Numbered from the stretch's first letter, positions 54,138 to 62,985 are shown. The stretch is DNA of 64,000 bases from Clostridium aestuarii (GCF_026735135.1 NZ_JAPQER010000002.1:620001-684000), one strand, 5' to 3'. The notes: generated from the letters alone by a model not told the origin. Made by a program: numbers and translations.

Positions 54138-55937
54138 CTAGTCTACGTTTATATCTTCAAGCTCATAAATCGAAATCATAGTTTCTTTTCCTTTTACCTT
54201 TATTTCACCTAAATAATTAGCTTTAATCTTATCCTTTACTCTTTCATAAGTTGAAGCACTTAATAATATTTGACCTCTTTTAGCACTACTTTCAAGCCTT
54301 GCAGAAGTATTTACTGTATCACCTATAGCTGTATAATCCATTCTTGTACTTGATCCTATATTCCCTACTACTGCATATCCTGTATTAATTCCTATTCCAA
54401 ATTCAACAGATATACCAAATTTATCTTGTAATTTTTTTCTAAGTTTTTCTGAACCCTTTTTCATTTCAAATGCTGCTTGTACTGCTTTTAACGGATGTTC
54501 TTCTAAATCTAATGGAGCATTAAAAATTGCCATTGTAGCATCACCAATAAACTTGTCCAATGTTCCTCTAAATTTAAATATTGATTCTGATGTTAAAGTT
54601 AAATATTCGTTTAAAATTTCTACTACTTGCTCTGGCTGTACTTTTTCTGACAACGGTGTAAATCCTCTAATATCTACAAATAAGACTGAAATTTCTCTTT
54701 TTTCTCCACCTAATTGCATTTCTTTTAATTCACCTTTTAATATTTCGTCAACTACCTGAGGTGCTACGTATTTTCCAAAAATATTTGTAACTCTCCTTCT
54801 TTCTGCAAATTCATTTAAATATTTATAGGCAATACTAAAAATATAAAGGAGAGCTAATAATATTAACGGATAAGCTACATTCAAAATATATCCATTAGAA
54901 TATACAAATCTTGAAATAATCAAATAAATAGCTGACAATAATAAAAGCAATATAAACGATAATTTAGGAGTTATCTTATTAAAAATAAAGTATGAAGCTA
55001 TTCCCAAAAATATTGTTATCAATATTTTAATAAGCTCCGATACTTCTTGCTTAAAATTATTATGAAGTATATTTTGAATAATATTAGCATGAACCTCTAC
55101 ACCATACATTCTTGCATTTTTTTGAATAGAAGTATAAAAGCTATCATTAGGAAAGCCTTCAGCATAAGGACCAATTAAAACAATTTTATCTTTAAAATAT
55201 ATAGGAGGTACTTTTCCACTTAAAACATCGTAATATGATACATGATTAAAAGCTCCAGGAACACCATTAAAATCAATATAATATCTATTGAAAAAGTCCT
55301 TTGGTATCTCTCCATTTAATATCTTTTTTCCTGTCCTTTTTTCATATTCTTTTACTATTACATAGTCAAAACTTTTTATTTCTTTATTATTAAATTTAAA
55401 AGATTCCAATGCACTTCTTACTATTCCATCTTTAGGATCTTCAAAAACATTAATGTGCCCTGCTACACTAATCTTTTTTAATTGCTCAAAGCTCTCAATA
55501 ATACTTTCAGGATTTACATCGCCTATAATTTTTCCCATTTTAAACTGCGCTGATAACTTTTTATAATTAAAGTTACCTACCACAGGAAACACTACATTTC
55601 CTACACTTTTAACTATATTAACTAATGCATCATCGCTCTCTTTTTTAGAAGATTCAGCCAAAATCACATCCACTCCAACAACTGCTGCCTCTCCTTCTTT
55701 TAACTTTTGTATAAGCTTTGCATGAACGTTTCTATCCCATGGCCACCTTCCAATATTATTTAAACTTTTATCATCTATACCTACAATAACTATGTTTTGC
55801 AAATCCACATTTTTCTTTTTATATTGAAACAAAGAATCTCTACCGTTATTTTCCACACTATCAAACAACCCTATAAATGAAATAATTACAACTACCAACG
55901 TAATAAACATTGAAAAATATATATTTTTTGTCCTCAT
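54138..55937 (-). CDS. CHASE2-domain class III adenylate cyclase
   Basis: 599-residue membrane enzyme. One N-terminal helix (about 9-27), an extracellular CHASE2 sensor (about 30-295: NIVIVGIDDKSLNNIGRWPWDRNVHAKLI, AAVVGVDVILAE, VLIGPYAEGFPNDSFYTSI, MYGVEVHANIIQNIL), three helices (about 302-372), a short coupling helix, and a class III cyclase domain (about 412-590). Catalytic residues are present: metal Asp422 (FVDIRGFT) and Asp466 (FIGDATM), substrate Lys462 and Thr536 (K/T pair, like cyanobacterial CyaC), transition-state Asn543 and Arg547. So it should make cAMP. ATG 55937 with AGGAG seven nt upstream. Second gene of the operon. Class III cyclases are uncommon in clostridia. Confidence 0.92.
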   Translation of the reverse strand: MRTKNIYFSMFITLVVVIISFIGLFDSVENNGRDSLFQYKKKNVDLQNIVIVGIDDKSLNNIGRWPWDRNVHAKLIQKLKEGEAAVVGVDVILAESSKKESDDALVNIVKSVGNVVFPVVGNFNYKKLSAQFKMGKIIGDVNPESIIESFEQLKKISVAGHINVFEDPKDGIVRSALESFKFNNKEIKSFDYVIVKEYEKRTGKKILNGEIPKDFFNRYYIDFNGVPGAFNHVSYYDVLSGKVPPIYFKDKIVLIGPYAEGFPNDSFYTSIQKNARMYGVEVHANIIQNILHNNFKQEVSELIKILITIFLGIASYFIFNKITPKLSFILLLLLSAIYLIISRFVYSNGYILNVAYPLILLALLYIFSIAYKYLNEFAERRRVTNIFGKYVAPQVVDEILKGELKEMQLGGEKREISVLFVDIRGFTPLSEKVQPEQVVEILNEYLTLTSESIFKFRGTLDKFIGDATMAIFNAPLDLEEHPLKAVQAAFEMKKGSEKLRKKLQDKFGISVEFGIGINTGYAVVGNIGSSTRMDYTAIGDTVNTSARLESSAKRGQILLSASTYERVKDKIKANYLGEIKVKGKETMISIYELEDINVD

Positions 55938-55947
55938 TAACAATCTC

Positions 55948-57084
55948 CTAATCTATCTTTAATCTACTAATTATGTTGTTTTTATTATCTGACACATATA
56001 AGTATCCATCCATATATATTAATGAAGTGGGTTGGTTTAGTCTAGCTTCACTATAAACTCCCGCTTTACCATCTCCCAGCAATGTAGAAATTGTACCATC
56101 TTTTTTTATAACTCTTATACTATGATTAAACGTATCGGCTACATAAATATTTTCTTTTTCATCTAAACATATACCCTTAGGAAAATTAAACTTTGCACTT
56201 CCCTTTTGTCCATCTTGAAAACCACCTTTTATATAGTTAGTACCTTGTATATACTGATTTTCAGAGCCTGCAATAGTTGTAACTCTTCCTTTACTTATTT
56301 TTCTAATTCTTTGATTTCCGCTATCAGCTATATAAATTGCTCCATCGTTACCTACAACTATATCTGATGGTTCATTAAACATAGCTTCTTTTAAATCTCC
56401 ATCTTTATATCCACCGTATTTACTTTTAATACCTGACAAAGTAGAAACTTGTCCTTTTTTAGATATTTTTCGTATAACATGATTTAAGATATCAGCTACA
56501 TAAACATCTCCATTCTTATCTATTGCAATTCCTGAAGGCAAATTAAATTCTGCTTCTTTTGCGTTGCCATCCTTATACCCCTTCTTACCTGTACCTGCAA
56601 AAGTATATATATTTCCATTCATTATTTTTCTTATAACATTATTTCCGCTATCAGAAATATAAACATTTTTTTTACCATCCACAGCCAAATCTCTTGGTTT
56701 ATCAAATTTTGCTTTACTTATATCACCATCTATATACTCCCCTAAAGGTAATTTAAAATTGTCCTTTTTATCTGAATATCCTGCTAATGTTGTAACTGTA
56801 TCTTTCGATATCTTTCTTATTTTGTTATTATATGAATCTGCTATCAATAAGTTTTTTTCTTTATCTAAAGCCATTCCATAATTAAACAAGAACTCTGCCT
56901 CTAATACCTTACCGTCTTTATCACCCATTTTTCCACTTCCACTAAAAATTTCATATTTTGTATTAGTGCTTTCTTTAAACGATATTTTATTTATATTTTT
57001 AGAATTAGATGCTTGTCTAGCTAATAAAATTACTGAACATAACAAAATTATAGAAGCAATAAATACTATCTTTTTTCTACCCAT
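55948..57084 (-). CDS. Membrane-anchored NHL-repeat beta-propeller protein
   Basis: 378-residue protein with an N-terminal signal-anchor (about residues 5-23) and about six NHL repeats in an extracellular propeller: the recurring pattern is F-N-x-P-x-G-I-A-x-D, NVYIADSGNNVIRKI, and tTLAG. Examples are LNYGMALDKEKNLLIADSYNNKIRKI, FDKPRDLAVD and FNLPSGIAIDKNGDVYVADILNHVIRKI. GGAGG precedes the ATG. First gene of the operon, 10 bp before the cyclase; NHL propellers usually bind proteins or glycans and could gate the CHASE2 sensor. Confidence 0.88.
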   Translation of the reverse strand: MGRKKIVFIASIILLCSVILLARQASNSKNINKISFKESTNTKYEIFSGSGKMGDKDGKVLEAEFLFNYGMALDKEKNLLIADSYNNKIRKISKDTVTTLAGYSDKKDNFKLPLGEYIDGDISKAKFDKPRDLAVDGKKNVYISDSGNNVIRKIMNGNIYTFAGTGKKGYKDGNAKEAEFNLPSGIAIDKNGDVYVADILNHVIRKISKKGQVSTLSGIKSKYGGYKDGDLKEAMFNEPSDIVVGNDGAIYIADSGNQRIRKISKGRVTTIAGSENQYIQGTNYIKGGFQDGQKGSAKFNFPKGICLDEKENIYVADTFNHSIRVIKKDGTISTLLGDGKAGVYSEARLNQPTSLIYMDGYLYVSDNKNNIISRLKID

Positions 57085-57397
57085 AAAATTCCTCCAATAA
57101 ATTTTTTATTGTTGCTTTATGTAATAAACCTTATTTAATGATAAACCATAAAAATTTATTTTTTAATTCTCTTTTCTTAAATAATTTTATCAAATTCTAC
57201 TTTAATTTTCCACTATTTCTCGCAAAACATTAAAATATTATTAAATTTTTCTCAATAAATTATTTTATATGTGTAAAAAAACGTCTTTTATTGTCAAAAA
57301 CATTTATTATAGTTTTATCCGTAAATTTTATAATTAGATAAATTTTTTCACTATTTATAAAAAGGTTTCTAATTGTTTGTATTTTTAATACAAAAAA
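57085..57397. other. Promoter region of the NHL-cyclase-FecR operon
   Basis: 313 bp of A/T-rich DNA upstream of the NHL gene. A TTGACA exists on the minus strand around 57291-57296 but the nearest TATAAA is 22 bp away, too far for an ordinary promoter. No riboswitch recognised. Confidence 0.4.
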
Positions 57398-57430
57398 ATA
57401 AAACATCCTAAATTATTAAGAAGTTTTATT
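57398..57430 (-). terminator. Probable terminator (repeat-family stem)
   Basis: AATAAAACATCCTAA with TTAAGAAGTTTTATT (two mismatches), followed on the minus strand by TTATTTTTTTGTATT. Shares the ACTTCTTAA/TTAAGAAGT stem with hairpins at 40956-41005 and 63002-63033. It may end the EAL-HDOD transcript. Confidence 0.5.
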
Positions 57431-57523
57431 CTTAAATTCTCATATTCGTTTTTTAAATTAATTTGTTCATTAATATCTTATTTTCTAAAACATAGAATAT
57501 TAGAAAATAGTGTATAATTGTAA

Positions 57524-57661
57524 ATAATAAACCTTAGAGACAATACATATTTATATACAATGGTTAGAATGGATGATGATAAATATCACTATATCATTGA
57601 TGCTAAAGTCGTAGATGAACTTGTATTAGAAATTAATTCTAAATCTCAATTAAAAATTTAA
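57524..57661 (+). pseudogene. Remnant of a Cache-domain sensor gene
   Basis: A plus-strand open stretch without an ordinary start translates to ...NTYLYTMVRMDDDKYHYIIDAKVVDELVLEI... The YLYTMVRMDDDKYHYIIDA part strongly resembles the core of Cache domains in chemoreceptors and diguanylate cyclases (Y-V-Y-T-M ... F-I-V-D-A). It ends at TAA 57661 and is followed by a terminator, so it looks like a decayed gene fragment. The inner ATG at 57560 lacks a ribosome site. Confidence 0.4.
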
Positions 57662-57667
57662 ATGATA

Positions 57668-57716
57668 AATGCGTTGGTTGAAAATTTTTATTCCTACCAA
57701 CGCATTTTATTTTTAT
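57668..57716 (+). terminator. Rho-independent terminator
   Basis: AATGCGTTGGT (57668-57678) with ACCAACGCATT (57696-57706), followed by TTATTTTTAT on the plus strand. It sits just after the Cache remnant, consistent with a former plus-strand gene. Same stem sequence as the terminator at 13264-13306. Confidence 0.75.
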
Positions 57717-57733
57717 AAAGTATTTTTAATTTT

Positions 57734-58942
57734 TCATATACTCATTATTTCATTACTCCATCTAATAGCATTAATATAAGCATCTCTTATCTCTTCAAAA
57801 CTTAAATTAAATTTATCACAAAAGTTATCTATAAATTGCCAATTCCCCTTTTCATACTCTATAACAATTTTCAATATTTCACCTAAGTTATTTTGATAAC
57901 CCAGAAGCGCTCTTTTTATATCATCTTCAAGAGGGGTTTGAGATAACACATCTTTCATATCTCTATTTGTTAAAACATCAATTAAAGATAATATTCCAAC
58001 TAAAAAACATTCATTTTTTATATTAACAGTAAAAAGAGAAGCAATATTCTCAGCCATATTCCCTCTAATCAACGATTTCCTTATTAATTCATTTGGTTTA
58101 TTATTTCCCATATCTCGCATCATAATTATTGAAATCCACTTTTTTAATTCTTTAAATCCAAAAAACACCAATGTTTGCTTTATAGATGTTATATTATTTG
58201 ATATACCAAATATTGGTGAGTTAACTAATTTTAATAGTTTATATGTTAGTGAGACATCCCTTTCAATTATCTTAGCTATTTTTGAATACTCTGGACTCTC
58301 CAATTTAAGCTCCTTTAACAATCTTATTACATTAGATGGAATTACCTGAATATCTTTTCCTACCATAACAACTGGTTTTGAAAAAAAGAAACCTTGAAAA
58401 TAAGAATATCCAAAATTTATAGCTTCTTCAAATTCTTCTTTTGTTTCTACTTTTTCCGCAAGAAATTGAACACCATATTTTTTATACCTTTTTACTATCT
58501 CCATTCTCTCTTCTTTAGACGTAAGAATAAAATCTACTTTTATAATATCAACAATCTTTATTAACTCTAAATACTTGTAATCTAAAACAAAATCATCTAA
58601 AGCTAGAATATAATTTTGTTTTTTAAGCAATTTACAGACATCTAAAAAATCCTTATCTGGAACTATATCTTCTAGTATTTCAACAACAATATTCTCTGAG
58701 GGAAATAAAAATGGCATTTCTTTAATGATTAGATTTTTTGTAAAATTAATAAAATATTTTTTACTTGAAACTTTATTATTATTTCTTAATAAAAGAAGAC
58801 TATTATTTAGTACACTCATTGTAGCTTCATCCGCTTCATCTATTTTGCTAAAATTTTCAAGGCTTGATCTATATAGCAACTCATATGCATATACTTTCAT
58901 GTTTTTATCAAGTATAGGTTGTCTTGCCATAAATATTTCCAT
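57734..58942 (-). CDS. EAL-HDOD signalling protein (YuxH type)
   Basis: 402-residue protein. N-terminal EAL-like domain (about 1-205): FMARQPILDKNMKVYAYELLYR, FINFTKNLI, VVEILED, LALDDFVLDY, IKVDFI, EKVETKEEF, YFQGFFFSKP. The catalytic signature reads ELL and DDF lacks its following Gly, so c-di-GMP hydrolysis is doubtful and the domain may only bind. C-terminal HDOD domain (about 205-400: ERDVSLTYKLLKLVNSPIFGI, IKQTLVFFGFKELKKWISII). AAAGGAGG lies before the ATG at 58942. Such proteins link nucleotide signals to motility or behaviour. Confidence 0.88.
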   Translation of the reverse strand: MEIFMARQPILDKNMKVYAYELLYRSSLENFSKIDEADEATMSVLNNSLLLLRNNNKVSSKKYFINFTKNLIIKEMPFLFPSENIVVEILEDIVPDKDFLDVCKLLKKQNYILALDDFVLDYKYLELIKIVDIIKVDFILTSKEERMEIVKRYKKYGVQFLAEKVETKEEFEEAINFGYSYFQGFFFSKPVVMVGKDIQVIPSNVIRLLKELKLESPEYSKIAKIIERDVSLTYKLLKLVNSPIFGISNNITSIKQTLVFFGFKELKKWISIIMMRDMGNNKPNELIRKSLIRGNMAENIASLFTVNIKNECFLVGILSLIDVLTNRDMKDVLSQTPLEDDIKRALLGYQNNLGEILKIVIEYEKGNWQFIDNFCDKFNLSFEEIRDAYINAIRWSNEIMSI

Positions 58943-59030
58943 ACAAGTTCCTCCTTTGGTTATAAAAAAGTTATACAAGAATATTGTAGCATATGTTTCA
59001 ATTTACAAACATTATACCACATTCAACAAA

Positions 59031-59052
59031 AATCCCCATTAAAATTGGGTAT
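59031..59052 (-). terminator. Terminator after the RelA/SpoT-like gene
   Basis: AATCCCCATT with AATTGGGTATT and TTTTTGTTG on the minus strand form a short intrinsic terminator about 60 bp beyond the stop at 59114. Confidence 0.6.
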
Positions 59053-59113
59053 TTTTATAATTCTTGATTATTATTTGTTACTTTGATTCTATTTATTGGA
59101 AGTTATATAGAAT

Positions 59114-59917
59114 TTACTCTTGTATTTTTAACTTCAATTTTCTTATCTCTTCATCTTTAAAAGCTATTATTTTTTCATATTTTTGTTCCATTTCACCCCA
59201 GTTCTTGTTAAGTAAATTTATAAATGATGCCATTTCATCTGCACTACCTGCTATACGATTAAATAACAAAAGATTTGAAGCCAATACTTCTGGAATTTCT
59301 TTATGCGAATATCTGAGCTGATGATCAATTTCACCATATCCTTCCTCAAATATTGTTCTTACTTGAATTTCTGCTATAACCTTTTGATTTGTTGGGAAAA
59401 ACTCTACAAGATAATGTACTGATCGATATCCTGATTTTCTTGACTGAATTTCAATATTCAATTCTTCAAATCTTTTAGTATCATCACCTTCTCTTACGTT
59501 AGCAGTTATTTCAATAACCTTCCATGTATTTAAGATAAATCTATGTATACTCTCCCAATCTTGTTTAAAAATATGTATTGCTCTAATACCTATTAAGTCA
59601 TTTATTTCTTCTTTATAATTGTCAACATGAAATTGAAAATCTTTTTCATATTTTTGTTTTCTATCACTAGTTTTTCTAATAATTTTTTCAATTAAGCGTT
59701 CAGGATTCTTTACTCTTGATTTTACTGAGTGTATCTTATTGTGTGTTCTCAAAGTATTTGCTATAAAATCAGCTTGAGTTTCATAAGTATCCCTATAATT
59801 ATTAAAATCAACATATATGTCATTTAAATCATTCCATTTTATTTCATTATTCATAATTTCTTCTTCTGCAAAAGGATATTTTCTTAAAAAATCTTCCCTT
59901 ATAAGTTCATACTTCAT
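59114..59917 (-). CDS. Small RelA/SpoT-family (p)ppGpp synthetase
   Basis: 267-residue single-domain alarmone synthetase, with no hydrolase (HD) or TGS/ACT domains. Synthetase motifs: INDLIGIRAIHIF, SGYRSVHYLVEF, AEIQVRTIFEEGYGEIDHQL, and a basic helix SVKSRVKNPERLIEKI upstream. The C-terminal tail is a coiled coil (about 235-267) as in oligomeric small synthetases (RelQ/RelP-like, though longer). It pyrophosphorylates GTP/GDP in stress. AAGGAG before the ATG. Monocistronic. Confidence 0.9.
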   Translation of the reverse strand: MKYELIREDFLRKYPFAEEEIMNNEIKWNDLNDIYVDFNNYRDTYETQADFIANTLRTHNKIHSVKSRVKNPERLIEKIIRKTSDRKQKYEKDFQFHVDNYKEEINDLIGIRAIHIFKQDWESIHRFILNTWKVIEITANVREGDDTKRFEELNIEIQSRKSGYRSVHYLVEFFPTNQKVIAEIQVRTIFEEGYGEIDHQLRYSHKEIPEVLASNLLLFNRIAGSADEMASFINLLNKNWGEMEQKYEKIIAFKDEEIRKLKLKIQE

Positions 59918-60043
59918 ATAAATTCTCCTTAATATATATTAATTTTATATAATAGTATTTTTACTAATACAAAAATCATCCCTTAAAGTATTATATAGGT
60001 GTTTTTTCCCTATTGCAATATTGTAATTTTCACTACAAGAAAA

Positions 60044-60074
60044 CAAAACTTTATTAAATTAAAATAAAGTTTTG
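60044..60074 (-). terminator. Distal hairpin after nagB
   Basis: CAAAACTTTATT (60044-60055) with AATAAAGTTTTG (60063-60074), and TTTTCTTG on the minus strand; a second, weaker terminator-like stem behind the one at 60116-60165. Confidence 0.5.
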
Positions 60075-60115
60075 CTTTGACTCTTACACTTGTAAATAAT
60101 ATGCTATATATTAAT

Positions 60116-60165
60116 ATAAAACAAGGATTTTAAACTTCTTAAAAAGTTTAAAATCCTTGTTTTAT
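60116..60165 (-). terminator. Strong hairpin after nagB
   Basis: 22-bp perfect inverted repeat (60116-60137 with 60144-60165) with a 6-nt loop, ending two bases from the nagB stop. One of the longest perfect stems in the window; on the minus strand its own T-rich arm is followed by ATTAATATA. Confidence 0.75.
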
Positions 60166-60166
60166 A

Positions 60167-60919
60167 TTAGCCATATGCTACTTCTATTTTACTTTCAAGT
60201 TTACTTGCTGCTGCTTCATCTATTATAAATGTAACATTTGTATGAAGTTGAAGGATTGATGCAGGAACTGTTGGAGTTATTTTCCCTTCTATGGCATTTT
60301 TAATTACTTCTGCTTTATTTTTTCCACTAGCCAAAAGAATTATTTGCTTTGACTGCATTATCGTTTTCATACCCATGCTTATGGCTTTTTTAGGAACTTC
60401 ATCAATATACTTAAAAAATCTTGAATTTGCCTTTATTGTACTTTCTTCAAGTTCTACAAGATGAGTACTTGCTTCAAAATTTACATCAGGTTCATTAAAA
60501 CCTATATGCCCATTTGCTCCTATACCTAATACTTGAATATCTATACCTCCTGATTGTAAAATTTTTTCTTCATATTCAAAACATTCTTTCTCAATATCTT
60601 CTGCCATTCCATTAGGTATATTTATATTTTGGAGATTTATATTTACATGTTTAAAAAAATTATTCATCATAAAATAATAATAACTTTGCTCATTATTTTT
60701 ATTTAATCCATAATATTCATCTAAATTAAAAGTCTTAACTTCTGAAAAATCTATTTCATTTGCATTATAAAATTTTATCAACTCATTATACATACCCACT
60801 GGTGTACTGCCCGTGGCAAGTCCTAAAATACTATTAGGTTTTAAAATAACTTGACTTGCAAGTATTTTAGCTGCTTTTTTACTCATTTCATTGTAATCTT
60901 TTAAAATCATTATTCTCAT
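60167..60919 (-). CDS. nagB: Glucosamine-6-phosphate deaminase
   Basis: 250-residue enzyme converting glucosamine-6-phosphate to fructose-6-phosphate and ammonia, the last step of amino-sugar entry to glycolysis. Motifs: LGLATGSTPVGMYNEL (phosphate site), VKTFNLDEYYGL (catalytic Asp), LGIGANGHIGFNEPD. Slightly smaller than the E. coli enzyme (266) as in most Firmicutes. AAGGTG precedes the ATG. 33 bp after nagA; the pair forms nagR-nagA-nagB with the regulator. Confidence 0.96.
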   Translation of the reverse strand: MRIMILKDYNEMSKKAAKILASQVILKPNSILGLATGSTPVGMYNELIKFYNANEIDFSEVKTFNLDEYYGLNKNNEQSYYYFMMNNFFKHVNINLQNINIPNGMAEDIEKECFEYEEKILQSGGIDIQVLGIGANGHIGFNEPDVNFEASTHLVELEESTIKANSRFFKYIDEVPKKAISMGMKTIMQSKQIILLASGKNKAEVIKNAIEGKITPTVPASILQLHTNVTFIIDEAAASKLESKIEVAYG

Positions 60920-60952
60920 TTAATACACCTTCTTATTTATATAAAGTTATCT

Positions 60953-62116
60953 TTACTTATAGACAATTTTCCCCTCTACAATAGTCATTTTTACATCAAA
61001 ATTTTTATCAATTAATATTAAATCTGCATCTTTTCCGACTTCAACACTTCCTTTTTCATTATACATTTTTAATATTTTTGCTGGATTTAAAGAAACCATA
61101 TTTATTACCTCATTAATGCTTAAATCTGTATTTTCATATATATTTCTTACTGCTTCATTGAGCTTTAATATACTTCCAGCTAAAGTGCCATTCTCTAATT
61201 TTGCTGAACCATTCTTTACTATAACTTTCTGTCCTCCAAGTTCATATTCACCTTCATTAAGATTTCCTGCTTTCATGCAATCAGTAATTAAAACAATTTT
61301 TTCTTTTTCTTTAACTTTTAATAATATATTAAATATTCCTGGATGAACATGAATTTTATCAGCTATAAGTTCACAATATATATCACTTTCTAATGCTGCT
61401 CCTACTACCCCTGGTTCTCTGTGATGCAAAGGTTTCATTGCATTAAAGGTGTGAGTTGTTTGTGTTATCCCATCTTTTATGGCTTTCATAGCTTCTTCAT
61501 AACATGCATTTGAATGTCCCATAGATAATATTATTTCTGTATTTTTCTTTACTTTTTTTATAAATTTATGATTGTTATCTTCTTCTGGAGCTAACGTTAT
61601 TATCTTTATTACATCTGTATATTTCTCTATAAATGAATAATCTGGTTTCATTATATATTTGCTATTTTGAGCCCCCTTAAATTTTTCACTTACAAATGGT
61701 CCTTCCATATGAGCGCCTATCACTTTTGCTCCATATATATTATCTATTTTTTCTTTTGTCATAACTTCTCTTATTGAATTTAAAGCTTTACAAATTTGTT
61801 CTTTTGACATTGTCATAGTGGTAGGCAAGAATGATGTAACTCCATTTTTACAAATTGTTTTACTTATGGTTTCTATAGCCTCTATATCTCCATCCATGAC
61901 ATCACACCCACCAGCACCATGTATATGAATATCTATAAATCCCGGAGATATATAAATTCCTTTTGCATCTATTATTTGTATTCCCTCATACTTGCAATAA
62001 TTTTTTTTGAATTCTTTAATTCCTATTATCTTTTCTATTTTTTTATCAAAAATTATCACTTTATCCTTTAATAGTTCTTTTTTTGTTAATATTACGCCGT
62101 TTATTATTGCTTTCAC
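60953..62116 (-). CDS. nagA: N-acetylglucosamine-6-phosphate deacetylase
   Basis: 387-residue amidohydrolase that deacetylates GlcNAc-6-P before NagB. Metal motif GFIDIHIHGAGGCDVMDG, MEGPF with the conserved Glu, SMGHSNACYEE, THTFNAMKPLHHREPG, and catalytic Asp in LITDCMKAG. I place the start at GTG 62116 (GAGGAG nine nt upstream); the ATG at 62125 directly abuts that ribosome site. The amino sugars probably come from recycled or scavenged peptidoglycan or chitin. Confidence 0.95.
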   Translation of the reverse strand: MKAIINGVILTKKELLKDKVIIFDKKIEKIIGIKEFKKNYCKYEGIQIIDAKGIYISPGFIDIHIHGAGGCDVMDGDIEAIETISKTICKNGVTSFLPTTMTMSKEQICKALNSIREVMTKEKIDNIYGAKVIGAHMEGPFVSEKFKGAQNSKYIMKPDYSFIEKYTDVIKIITLAPEEDNNHKFIKKVKKNTEIILSMGHSNACYEEAMKAIKDGITQTTHTFNAMKPLHHREPGVVGAALESDIYCELIADKIHVHPGIFNILLKVKEKEKIVLITDCMKAGNLNEGEYELGGQKVIVKNGSAKLENGTLAGSILKLNEAVRNIYENTDLSINEVINMVSLNPAKILKMYNEKGSVEVGKDADLILIDKNFDVKMTIVEGKIVYK

Positions 62117-62159
62117 GGCTATCATCTCCTCATTTTCAATATTCTATTAAAAATCTTTA

Positions 62160-62891
62160 TTAAGTCAAAATCACTTCATACTTATATTTATCACTCCTAT
62201 ATATTTCTTTTGTATGCTCTATTGGAACTCCATTTTCTAAATAGGTTACTCTTCTAAACATAAGTGCTAGAGAATTCATATCTTGTTCTAAGAGTTTTGC
62301 TTCATATTCATTAAGCATTATAGGTTCTATTGTTTGCTTTGCCTTTTCAAATACATACCTATACTCTTCTTCTAAAATTTCATAAAGTGATCTCCCTTCT
62401 AACATTTCTCTTGTTATATTAGAACACAATTTTTGTGGAAGCCACACTGTTTCAATTGCAAAAGGCTCTCCATTTATTATTCTTAATCTGTTAATTTCTA
62501 TTACATTAGGTTTATCTTCATTATCTATATTAAGAACTTCTCTATCATATTTAGTAGCTAATTTTATTTTAAAGGAAAGAATTTTTGTATCTGCTCTCAA
62601 ACCCTTTTCTATCATTTGTTCAGTAAATCCTTTGAGTTGAAGTTGCTGTTTTCCCTTTATTTCTGCAACAAAGGTTCCTTTCCCTTGTTCACGATAAAGA
62701 TACCCTTCATTTACTAAAGCCATTACTGCTTTATTTACCGTCATCCTACTCACATCTTGTATTTCGCATATTTCTCTTTCTGGTGGTATAAGTTCGCCTG
62801 ATTTTAATTCCCTATTTTCTATCATTTCCTGCAATATTTCTTTTATCTGATAATATAGAGGAAGAGGATTAGTTTTACATACCTTTTTCAA
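62160..62891 (-). CDS. GntR/HutC-family regulator of amino-sugar genes (NagR-like)
   Basis: 243-residue repressor: N-terminal winged helix (PLYYQIKEILQEMIENRELKSGELIPPEREICEIQDVSRMTVNKAVMALVNEGYLYREQGKGTFVAE; key part LIPPEREICE and SRMTVNKAV) and C-terminal UTRA ligand domain (about 90-235, NVIEINRLRIINGEPFAIETVWLP). UTRA domains of NagR/YvoA bind GlcN-6-P or GlcNAc-6-P. TTG start at 62891 with GAGGAG eight nt before. It lies upstream of nagA-nagB, and probably also controls the divergent PTS permease gene. Confidence 0.92.
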   Translation of the reverse strand: MKKVCKTNPLPLYYQIKEILQEMIENRELKSGELIPPEREICEIQDVSRMTVNKAVMALVNEGYLYREQGKGTFVAEIKGKQQLQLKGFTEQMIEKGLRADTKILSFKIKLATKYDREVLNIDNEDKPNVIEINRLRIINGEPFAIETVWLPQKLCSNITREMLEGRSLYEILEEEYRYVFEKAKQTIEPIMLNEYEAKLLEQDMNSLALMFRRVTYLENGVPIEHTKEIYRSDKYKYEVILT

Positions 62892-62907
62892 TTTTTTCGC
62901 TCCTCAC

Positions 62908-62985
62908 TAGTATTTTTTAATACTAAAATAATTACATATATGAATATATTCATATACAACATATTGATATGTTGTATATACCAAT
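62908..62985. promoter_or_regulatory. Palindrome cluster upstream of nagR (candidate operators)
   Basis: Four inverted repeats in under 80 bp: TAGTATT/AATACTA (62908-62925), a 20-bp palindrome centred on TGAATATATTCA (62937-62956), a 28-bp palindrome ATATACAACATAT-TG-ATATGTTGTATAT (62952-62979), and TTGTATATACCAA (62972-62984), whose GT-N4-AC core is typical of HutC-type GntR sites. Likely autoregulatory operators for nagR. Confidence 0.55.
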
